This document shows, piece after piece, positions 58,257 through 64,000 of a stretch of 64,000 nt of DNA. The stretch is from DATKUC01 sp964553615 (GTDB taxonomy: Bacteria; Spirochaetota; Spirochaetia; DSM-27196; DATKUC01). The translations under genes were made by a program, and so were the position numbers. How positions within the stretch are numbered: position 1 is the stretch's first letter; every line of letters starts with the position of its first letter. The notes under the pieces were generated by a model. The model had not been told where the DNA came from, did not search any database, and worked only from the letters and a program-made list of their open reading frames with translations. The stretch spans positions 11,160 through 75,159 of the forward strand of contig CAZKMA010000019.1 of the NCBI GenBank assembly GCA_964553615.1. The letters are read 5' to 3'.

Positions 58257-59213
58257 CTATCGTCGGGCCTTGGCGGCAATATCCGAAAGATCATCGAAAA
58301 CCTTCCCGCTCACGGGAATTGATGTGCTGAACACCTCTTCAATGACACGCGTCCATCCGTGGATGAAGTAGACCCAGCCGTCTTCGATTGTCAGACCCCT
58401 TGCGGCCTGCTGGGCCCGCGCCTGATCCAGAAAGACAAGGTCTCCCCGGTAGTTAAAATCCCAGGCAATTCCGTGCTCCGGGAACACTGCACCATCCGTC
58501 AAAGGCGAACCGGGCACATCCTTGCCCAGGCCGGTGGCGTTTATGACTACAGAATATGGTTTCAAACTGTGAAGGGCCTCATCATTGTCCCGTGCATCCG
58601 GTGCCAGATGGTATTCGATCGGAACGGAAGCAGGAAGCTTGGCGTGAACGGCTTTCATCTCGTCCAACCTTCGAGCACTCCGGTTTGTTACCACGATGCG
58701 AGACGGACGCTCGTTCCCCCGTTCCGGACTCAAGAGATATGCGGACAACGCAACCGAAGATCCTCCGGCACCGAGCAGCAATAGCTCAGCTCCGGTCTCG
58801 CTCCAGTACTTTTTGTGCACTATCGCCTCGAGAGAAAGTCCGCTGGTAATGGGATCCTTTGCGTATCCGATCAGACGACCGTTTCGCTTCACAATGCCCG
58901 AGACCTCACCGAGCAACTGCGCGTACGGGTCGAGTTCGTCGAACAGGTCACGGGATGCGGCGAGAAGATCCAGTTTGTGCGTGGTCACGAGAGAACCGAG
59001 AGAGAGCGGGTCCTGCATGATGAATTGCACCGCTTCACGGTAGCCGGCGGGATCCGCATGCGGTTTGAAATCAATCCCTTTCAGCTCGCAATCGCCAAAT
59101 CCAAGATATTCCGCCCAGCCGGGGAACACCTTCATGATCGAAGACATTCCCGTGGTCACACCGATAAAATACATAGTGGGTCTGGTGGCAGGTGAATATG
59201 TCCGGCTTTCCAA
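58257..59213 (-). CDS. Shikimate dehydrogenase (AroE)-like oxidoreductase
   Basis: AroE-fold dehydrogenase of about 318 residues. Features: YFIGVTTGMSSIMKVFPGWA, SLVTTHKLDLLAASRDLFDE (equivalent of the catalytic Lys in AroE VTxPxK), GEVSGIVKRNGRLIGYAKDP, Rossmann ELLLLGAGGSSVALSAYLLS, and VVINATGLGKD. It differs from true AroE in the substrate loop, and no other aromatic-pathway gene is near, so it probably oxidises a sugar acid. TTG at 59213 has AGGGG 6 nt upstream; ATG 59174 is the alternative. The frame above overlaps the promoter and is not coding. Confidence 0.8.
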   Translation of the reverse strand: MESRTYSPATRPTMYFIGVTTGMSSIMKVFPGWAEYLGFGDCELKGIDFKPHADPAGYREAVQFIMQDPLSLGSLVTTHKLDLLAASRDLFDELDPYAQLLGEVSGIVKRNGRLIGYAKDPITSGLSLEAIVHKKYWSETGAELLLLGAGGSSVALSAYLLSPERGNERPSRIVVTNRSARRLDEMKAVHAKLPASVPIEYHLAPDARDNDEALHSLKPYSVVINATGLGKDVPGSPLTDGAVFPEHGIAWDFNYRGDLVFLDQARAQQAARGLTIEDGWVYFIHGWTRVIEEVFSTSIPVSGKVFDDLSDIAAKARR

Positions 59214-59246
59214 TCTAATCCCCTTTGTGCATACTTCTGTCATGCA

Positions 59247-59288
59247 ATTATAGGGACTGGATGTTTCTATTGTCAAGACATTATTACA
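59247..59288 (-). promoter_or_regulatory. Strong promoter of the AroE-like operon with adjacent operator
   Basis: Minus strand: consensus -35 TTGACA (59276-59271), 18-nt spacer, consensus -10 TATAAT (59252-59247). TGTAATAATGTC (59288-59277) abuts the -35 and shares the TGTAAT/ATGTC halves of the rbsK palindrome. Confidence 0.75.
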
Positions 59289-59678
59289 TCATCGCAACAA
59301 GACAGGACTCATGTCCGGGTCGTCCACAACATACCAGGTCCTGCCAAGGGTTGCCGGGGGGTGGATATCGTCCCGCTCGGGGGCAACGAAGATTTCATCC
59401 CACCGTTCCGGCTTCTTCAGAAAAAGGATGTGATGAAACGTCTTTCCGTCTTTGCGAAACCATTCCTCCCAGAACAGATCCTGGATTCGCTCCGGGCGAG
59501 GAACCGCATTTACAACGTACCCGAACACCGGAACGTTCCTGACAACCCATTCATGGTCCCGGTACGGATTCGGATCGACCTGAACCGATCCTCCGAACAT
59601 TCGGTCAAAATCCAGCTTCAGCTCAGGCAGCACCGTGTCGATGCGGTTCGCCTTGAGCACTTCAATGAGCGTACTCAC
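59289..59678 (-). CDS. Hypothetical protein, 129 aa
   Basis: Soluble protein of 129 residues that I do not recognise. It starts STLIEVLKANRIDTVLPELK and contains aromatic-rich segments PNPYRDHEWVVRNVPVFGYV and DLFWEEWFRKDGKTFHHILF, ending in DDPDMSPVLLR. No membrane segment or cofactor motif is seen. GTG at 59678 has AAGGAGG 7-8 nt upstream; the longer frame is antisense to the opposite promoter region. It is divergent from HPS and lies directly before the strong promoter of the AroE-like operon, so it may be a member of the same regulon. Confidence 0.6.
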   Translation of the reverse strand: MSTLIEVLKANRIDTVLPELKLDFDRMFGGSVQVDPNPYRDHEWVVRNVPVFGYVVNAVPRPERIQDLFWEEWFRKDGKTFHHILFLKKPERWDEIFVAPERDDIHPPATLGRTWYVVDDPDMSPVLLR

Positions 59679-59761
59679 CTGTCGGCCTCCTTCGGCATTC
59701 CGGTATTCTACCCCACCGGGGCTACTTGTGCAGGCCCGGCCGGCATGTGTAGGATGCGAAC

Positions 59762-60412
59762 ATGAAACTCCAGATAGCCCTGGACCAGACTTCGCTGGAT
59801 GCCGCGCTGACGCTCCTGGCCGACACCGCCCGCTATTTCGATATTCTCGAAATCGGAACTCCGCTCGTACTGCAGGAAGGTGCCAGTGCAATTCGGGAAA
59901 TCAAAAAACGGTATCCGAACCACACAATTTGTGCCGACTTCAAGATTATGGACGCCGGCTCGCTCGAGGCGGCCATCGGCTTCGAGGCAGGGGCAGACAT
60001 TGTGAGTGTCCTCGGCGCAGCCGAATCCACAACCATCCGGAATGCGGCACAGGAAGCACACCGGAGAAACCGCAGGATCATGGTGGATCTCATTGCCTTG
60101 ATCGATCTGGAAACCCGCGTGTCCGAAGTAGAACGCATCGGAGTCGACTACATCTGCTGCCACACCGCCTACGATGTCCAGACATCCGGGACAGGCCCGC
60201 TCGAGGACCTGCGCCGTGTGGCCGCCGCGGTCGTGTCCACACGGACGGCGGTTGCCGGCGGCGTTACCCCGGACCGGATCGAAGCGCTCGTTCGGTATCG
60301 GCCGGAAATCCTGATAGTGGGCGGATTCGTGGCAGGTGCGAAGGATCCTGAAGCCGCCGCGCAAGCGGTCCGTCAGGCAGCCGACCTCGCTACCGGATCA
60401 AAAGCCCGCTAG
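59762..60412 (+). CDS. hxlA: 3-hexulose-6-phosphate synthase / 3-keto-L-gulonate-6-phosphate decarboxylase family
   Basis: TIM-barrel (OMP decarboxylase suprafamily) enzyme of 216 residues. Seen: FDILEIGTPLVLQEGASAIR, the metal and catalytic triad Asp59-Lys61-Asp64 in ICADFKIMDAG, GADIVSVLGAAESTTIRNAA, and DYICCHTAYDVQTSGTG. HPS condenses formaldehyde with ribulose 5-phosphate, or runs in reverse. KGPDC members (UlaD) decarboxylate keto-gulonate phosphate. The AGADIVSVLG and HTAYDxQ wording favours HPS, and a clear PHI lies at 48560, but a UlaG-like lactonase is closer. Its stop shares bases with the opposite aldo/keto reductase stop (CTAG). Confidence 0.82.
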   Translation: MKLQIALDQTSLDAALTLLADTARYFDILEIGTPLVLQEGASAIREIKKRYPNHTICADFKIMDAGSLEAAIGFEAGADIVSVLGAAESTTIRNAAQEAHRRNRRIMVDLIALIDLETRVSEVERIGVDYICCHTAYDVQTSGTGPLEDLRRVAAAVVSTRTAVAGGVTPDRIEALVRYRPEILIVGGFVAGAKDPEAAAQAVRQAADLATGSKAR

Positions 60413-61392
60413 CGGCGGGTCACAATCCTGTCGATCTGCTTCATCGACTCCGCGTCCAGATCCCACTCCGCGCTCGCCACATTCGCCTCCACATGAGCGG
60501 GAGTCTGCGCTCCGGCAATTACAGAGGTAACCTCGGGGTGGCTGATCAGCCAATTCAGGGCAACCTCATTCAACGGATGGCCGATTCTCCGTGCGAGGTC
60601 CTCGAGCTCATCCACGATCGAGAGATAGTATGCAAGCGATGAACCGCGGAGTTTCGGATTCTGGCTCCGTACGTCGTGCTCATCGAAGTTGTCCTGCGCC
60701 CGGAAGGTGCCCGTGAGAAGACCCTGGCACAGGGGACTGTAGGGGAAGAATGCCTGATCGTGCTCGGCGCAGAACGGCAGAACCTCCTCCTCTGTCCGGT
60801 ATTCAAGCGGAATGGAGTGGTAGCTCGTTTCATTTCGTTCGAGCACGTTGTACAGACACTGCTGAGAGGATACCCGCCCGACCGACATTGCCCGCTGTGT
60901 AAGAGAAACCGGAAAGTTCGATACGCCGACGGCAATTATCTTTCCCTGGCGCCGTATCTGATCAAGCGCCTCCATCGTCTCCTCGATCGGAGTCGACGGA
61001 TCGGGCCAGTGCAGCTGGTACAGATCCACGTGATCCGTTCCCAGGCGGCGGAGCGTATCCTCTATTTCCCGTTTGACGCTCTCCGGTTTCAGGCAGTTCC
61101 GGGTTGCATGGGCATCATCCCACAGAAGGCCGCACTTGGAGGCAACGACAACGCTGTCCCGTTTTCCGCGTAATGCCCGACCAAGGACCTCCTCGGCATG
61201 TCCGTACCCGTACACCGGCGCAACGTCGAAGAACGTAACGCCAAGGTCTATCGCCCGCTCAATGGTCCGCACCGATTCTGTATCCGTTGATCCATTCCAG
61301 ATATCTGCGCCGGATACCGCCCAGCAACCAAATCCCACAACCGATACGTCGCGATCAAGACCGGAGATTCGTCTTTGTTTCATACTGTGCAT
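60409..61392 (-). CDS. Aldo/keto reductase
   Basis: NAD(P)-dependent TIM-barrel oxidoreductase of 327 residues. The start is MKQRRISGLDRDVSVVGFGC; the tetrad is present: Asp and Tyr in TFFDVAPVYGYGHAE, Lys in VVVASKCGLLWDD, His in DLYQLHWPDPSTPIEETMEA. It resembles YajO/IolS-type reductases. ATG at 61392 follows GAAGGTGG. It is divergent from the xylulokinase-like gene over about 100 bp and convergent with HPS. The substrate (a sugar aldehyde or ketone) cannot be named. Confidence 0.88.
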   Translation of the reverse strand: MHSMKQRRISGLDRDVSVVGFGCWAVSGADIWNGSTDTESVRTIERAIDLGVTFFDVAPVYGYGHAEEVLGRALRGKRDSVVVASKCGLLWDDAHATRNCLKPESVKREIEDTLRRLGTDHVDLYQLHWPDPSTPIEETMEALDQIRRQGKIIAVGVSNFPVSLTQRAMSVGRVSSQQCLYNVLERNETSYHSIPLEYRTEEEVLPFCAEHDQAFFPYSPLCQGLLTGTFRAQDNFDEHDVRSQNPKLRGSSLAYYLSIVDELEDLARRIGHPLNEVALNWLISHPEVTSVIAGAQTPAHVEANVASAEWDLDAESMKQIDRIVTRR

Positions 61393-61448
61393 AGTAAGCC
61401 CACCTTCAAGATCCTGTCCAGCGGAACAACCACCGTGATGAATTCCGA

Positions 61449-61482
61449 TTGCGGGATTTTCCCGACCCATGCTATAGTCGGG
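61449..61482 (+). promoter_or_regulatory. Candidate promoter/operator of the FGGY kinase gene
   Basis: TTGCGG (61449-61454), 18-nt spacer, TATAGT (61473-61478). An inverted repeat CCCGAC (61461-61466) / GTCGGG (61477-61482) brackets the -10, and CGGGA/TCCCG lies in the spacer. Candidate operator region between the divergent reductase and kinase genes. Confidence 0.4.
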
Positions 61483-61495
61483 CAAAGGAGCACAT

Positions 61496-63031
61496 ATGGC
61501 CACATATATCCTCTCGCACGACATCGGTACAACCGGAGACAAGGCAACTCTGTTCAGCGAAACCGGACATCTCGTTGCAAGCTCGTTCAGCGAGTACGAG
61601 ACCCATTACGATCATGCACGGTGGGCGGAGCAGGATCCCGCCGACTATTGGAGCGCGTTCTGCCGTTCCACGAAGGAGCTCATTGGCAAAGCGAAATGCA
61701 ATCCCGGGGATATCGGCGTAGTCTCCTTTTCCGGCCAGATGATGGCGGCGCTCCCTGTCGACTCCGCAGGGAATCCCCTTCGTCGCTCCATTATCTGGGC
61801 GGATCAGCGCTCGACACAGGAACAACAGGAACTCGGAAGCAGGCTTTCTCCGGATCGGGTCTACGAAATAACCGGCCACCGACTGAGCTCGTCCTATTCG
61901 GCCACGAAAATAATGTGGATCAAGAAGAACGAGCCTGATGTCTATAAGCGAACAGCCAAATTCATACATGCAAAGGATTTCCTGGTCTTACAGCTTACCG
62001 GCAGAATCTGCTCTGACTACTCGGATGCCAGCGGCATGAATCTGCTGGATCTTTCCACAATGGACTGGTCGGACGAAGTGCTGTCGGCAGCAGGTATCTC
62101 CCGGTCTCTGCTCCCGGACCTTTTTGAATCCCCGGATATAGTTGGGAAAGTCACTTCCTCGGCAGCTTCTGCAGCAGGGCTCAAGGAAGGAACGCCCGTG
62201 GTTATAGGCGGCGGAGACGGAGCGTGTGCAACCTGCGGCGCCGGCGTCGTCAAGAAAGGAGACTCCTACATCTGCCTCGGAACGTCCACATGGATGGCCA
62301 CGGCAAGTCACGAACCGTTCATCGATCCGCAGAAGAGAACGTTCACATTTGCACACTTCTACAAGGGACTTTACTTCCCCTGTGGAACCATGCAGACGGG
62401 GGGCGGATCATTGAAGTGGTTCAAGGATACGCTGGCGGACGCGGAGAGCGCTGCGGTCCGTGGCTCCGCCATCGATGTTTACGATATCCTCAACAGCAAA
62501 GCGGGCAGCGTTCCTCCGGGATCCGACGGTCTGGTGTTCCTTCCCTACCTTATGGGTGAACGAAGTCCGCTCTGGAACGCGGACGCCCGTGGAAGCTTCG
62601 TTGGTCTTTCCATGGTTCACCGGAAGGCGCACATGATACGGTCCGTCATGGAGGGTGTAGCCTACAACATGAAAATCATAGCCGACGCTTTCCGGGAACT
62701 GGGAATGGATTTTTCGCTCTTCAGAGTAATCGGCGGCGGCGCCCGAAGCCGCGTGTGGCTGCAAATTTTCGCGGACATCCTTGAGCGGCCCACGGCAACC
62801 TTAAACTACGCTGATGAGGCGACTTCCATTGGCGCCGCCATAGCGGGTGGTGTCGGTATAGGTCTATTCGACTCCATTGAGCAGGCGGACCGCTTCATTC
62901 AGATTGTGGACACCATTCCCCCCGTCACCGAACACTTTGCGGTGCACAGGAGGCAGTACCCGATTTTCCGCACCGCGTATGATCAGCTGGTACCCGTGTT
63001 TGAAATGATGGCGGGCCAGGAGGGTGTATAA
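61496..63031 (+). CDS. xylB: Xylulokinase-like FGGY carbohydrate kinase
   Basis: Sugar kinase of 511 residues. Seen: TYILSHDIGTTGDKATLFSE (phosphate-1 motif), VVSFSGQMMAALPVDSAGNP, IIWADQRSTQEQ, VVIGGGDGACATCGAGVVKK, and the second-domain motifs SYICLGTSTWMAT and FRVIGGGARSRVWLQIFADI. The pattern and length fit XylB/LyxK-type kinases phosphorylating a ketopentose or polyol; the next gene set (SDR, TRAP permease) may supply the substrate. ATG at 61496 has AAAGGAG 5 nt upstream. The TAA stop lies in a degenerate copy of the repeated palindrome. Confidence 0.88.
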   Translation: MATYILSHDIGTTGDKATLFSETGHLVASSFSEYETHYDHARWAEQDPADYWSAFCRSTKELIGKAKCNPGDIGVVSFSGQMMAALPVDSAGNPLRRSIIWADQRSTQEQQELGSRLSPDRVYEITGHRLSSSYSATKIMWIKKNEPDVYKRTAKFIHAKDFLVLQLTGRICSDYSDASGMNLLDLSTMDWSDEVLSAAGISRSLLPDLFESPDIVGKVTSSAASAAGLKEGTPVVIGGGDGACATCGAGVVKKGDSYICLGTSTWMATASHEPFIDPQKRTFTFAHFYKGLYFPCGTMQTGGGSLKWFKDTLADAESAAVRGSAIDVYDILNSKAGSVPPGSDGLVFLPYLMGERSPLWNADARGSFVGLSMVHRKAHMIRSVMEGVAYNMKIIADAFRELGMDFSLFRVIGGGARSRVWLQIFADILERPTATLNYADEATSIGAAIAGGVGIGLFDSIEQADRFIQIVDTIPPVTEHFAVHRRQYPIFRTAYDQLVPVFEMMAGQEGV

Positions 63032-63046
63032 CGAAGCGTGTTGATG
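63026..63046 (+). repeat. Palindromic repeat, copy 6 (degenerate), at the kinase stop codon
   Basis: GTATAACGAAGCG followed by TGTTGATG. The right half equals copies 1 and 5, and the left arm has three changes, which create or preserve the TAA stop (63029-63031). It lies in the 47-bp convergent gap to the SDR gene. Confidence 0.6.
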
Positions 63047-63078
63047 CGGCGTACGCACCGATAGTGCCCAAGTGTCCA

Positions 63079-63846
63079 CTACATCTGCGCGAGCAGTCCT
63101 CCGTCCACGTAGAGCACGTGACCATTCACGAAGCTCGACGCCGCAGAGGCAAGAAACACTGCGGGGCCCACAAGCTCCTTCGGATCGCCCCACCGTCCTG
63201 CGGGGACACGCTTTTTCAGCCAGGTGTCGAACTCGACATTCTCCTCAAGCGGTTTAGTCAACTCGGTGGAGAAATAGCCGGGTCCAATTGCATTGGTCTG
63301 AATGTTGTTCTTTCCCCACTCGGCTGCCATTGACTGAGTAAGCATCTTGAGACCGGCCTTCGCGGCTGCATAGGCGGAAACCGTTTCCCGGGCAACTTCT
63401 GAAAGGAGCGAGCAGGTGTTCACGATCTTTCCGCCGCCGCGCCGGATCATGCCGGGAACCACGGCGCGCGCGACAAGAAACGGACCGGTCAGATCGGTGT
63501 CCAGGATCTCCCGCCACGTGTCTTCGGCCATCTCTGCAATGGGTACTCTGCGAATGATTCCCGCATTGTTGAATAGTGCGTCAATTGGTCCGGTCTGCGA
63601 TTCCAGCGTGCGGACGGCCGCTTCGATGGACTCGGAACTCATTACGTTGAAAGGACATGCTACCGCCTTGTGTCCTTCATGGAGAAGGCGTTCAACCGCG
63701 GCCGTAACCTTCGCCTCGTCGCGTCCGTTGATTGCCACAGTGGCGCCCGCATTTGCAAGACCCTCAGCAATTGCGTATCCAAGCCCCCGATAGGAGCCGG
63801 TAACCAGGATGATCTTTCCACTCAGGTCAAAGAGATTTTCAGACAT
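63079..63846 (-). CDS. SDR family dehydrogenase (gluconate 5-dehydrogenase-like)
   Basis: Classical short-chain dehydrogenase of 255 residues. Seen: NAD motif LVTGSYRGLGYAIAEGLANA, NNAGII, catalytic Ser in NTCSLLSEVARE, and Tyr-Lys in SAYAAAKAGLKML. The C-terminal VNGHVLYVDGGLLAQM resembles gluconate 5-dehydrogenase (IdnO) and KduD. ATG at 63846 has GGAG 7 nt upstream; the earlier frame overlaps the TRAP permease. It follows the TRAP gene by 16 bp, so a sugar acid brought in by the TRAP system is the likely substrate. Confidence 0.9.
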   Translation of the reverse strand: MSENLFDLSGKIILVTGSYRGLGYAIAEGLANAGATVAINGRDEAKVTAAVERLLHEGHKAVACPFNVMSSESIEAAVRTLESQTGPIDALFNNAGIIRRVPIAEMAEDTWREILDTDLTGPFLVARAVVPGMIRRGGGKIVNTCSLLSEVARETVSAYAAAKAGLKMLTQSMAAEWGKNNIQTNAIGPGYFSTELTKPLEENVEFDTWLKKRVPAGRWGDPKELVGPAVFLASAASSFVNGHVLYVDGGLLAQM

Positions 63847-63862
63847 ATGACTCTCCGTTTCA

Positions 63863-64000
63863 TCAGGTTGTATGCATGATAAGCTTCGGCAGAAACTCAG
63901 TAAACCACGGCACGAATGTCGCAAGCAGCAGCACCGCGAGCATCGCCGGCCAGAACTTCACCATTGCGCGCGTGGTGCGTTCGATCGTGGTGCCGCCGAC
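63863..64000 (-). CDS. TRAP transporter large permease (DctM-type), C-terminal fragment
   Basis: The last 45 codons of a gene that continues beyond the window. The hydrophobic end WPAMLAVLLLATFVPWFTEF then LPKLIMHTT matches the C-terminal membrane helix and tail of DctM/TRAP permeases, preceded by the typical TIERTTRAMVKF. TRAP systems import carboxylates and sugar acids using an ion gradient. The SDR gene follows within 16 bp, suggesting one operon for uptake and oxidation of a sugar acid. The call rests on a short stretch. Confidence 0.7.
   Translation of the reverse strand, partial: VGGTTIERTTRAMVKFWPAMLAVLLLATFVPWFTEFLPKLIMHTT

Noticed and set aside
1..64000. CRISPR arrays, tRNA, rRNA and insertion sequences
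   Set aside because: No regularly spaced direct repeats, no tRNA-like cloverleaf ends, no rRNA signature and no transposase were seen. The only repeated sequence found is the palindrome family.

Overview
The window looks like a piece of chromosome from a saprophytic, sugar-using spirochaete, probably from a metagenome or draft assembly. The main clue is the ribose-type binding protein at 53279-54316, whose signal peptide ends in an A-S-G-S-K-E-S context that I associate with spirochaetal exported proteins. Supporting clues are a DUF6062-type protein, GC-rich coding sequence (clearly above 50%), frequent GTG/TTG starts behind strong AGGAGG-like sites, and the wealth of sugar-acid and polyol catabolism genes. 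The phylum is an inference, not a proof. A run of exactly 100 N at 1873-1972 marks a scaffold join. I found no tRNA, rRNA, CRISPR array or intact insertion sequence.

Layout. 1-8.9 kb holds housekeeping or unknown genes: a DEAD-box RNA helicase, a very long fused acyl-CoA dehydratase activase (cut by the N gap), and a TIGR03546/TIGR03545 membrane pair. 8.9-18.1 kb is a myo-inositol catabolic region on the minus strand in two transcription units, iolG-iolE-gntR-TSUP exporter and iolB-iolD-transaldolase-iolA. It carries a transaldolase where a kinase (IolC) and aldolase (IolJ) would be expected. 18.2-22.9 kb has a CxxxC-cluster protein, then an oxidative aldose module (aldo/keto reductase, zinc alcohol dehydrogenase, lactonase-like amidohydrolase) divergent from an XylR-type AraC regulator.

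23-31.9 kb is mixed: a PAP2 phosphatase, a truncated mscL, a Gfo/Idh/MocA oxidoreductase, an NfeD-SPFH-SPFH operon, a radical SAM/SPASM protein, an FHA protein, an AT-richer alpha/beta hydrolase and a DUF6062 protein. 32-38.3 kb is a self-contained TetR-MFP-RND-TolC efflux operon with twin palindromic operators. 38.3-40.5 kb has two GNAT acetyltransferases, a lectin-like hypothetical and a relic of an ABC-exporter ATPase. 40.5-46.1 kb is an RpiR-led operon (2-hydroxyacid dehydrogenase, class II aldolase, FGGY kinase, a 49-residue ORF, oxidoreductase). 46.1-48.5 kb is a small SET/ATP-grasp/GNAT unit followed by an outer-membrane protein.

48.5-61.4 kb is a pentose-phosphate centred region. It contains a 6-phospho-3-hexuloisomerase and a hexulose-phosphate synthase (the two halves of the RuMP couple) about 11 kb apart. 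Between them lie rbsKD, an rbsBAC importer, deoC, a UTRA GntR repressor, an UlaG-like lactonase, a 2-hydroxyacid dehydrogenase, a cupin sugar-phosphate isomerase and an AroE-like dehydrogenase. Three promoters there share a TGTAAT/ATTACA-type operator, so this looks like one regulon. The window ends with an aldo/keto reductase, a xylulokinase-like FGGY kinase, an SDR dehydrogenase and the C-terminus of a TRAP-transporter permease.

Scattered through the window is an unannotated family of short palindromes, core TATCAACAAGCGTGTTGATA, found at gene 3' ends and nearly always in the same orientation relative to the gene. Together with the transaldolase-containing inositol operon and the HPS/PHI-ribose regulon, these are the observations I consider most worth following up.
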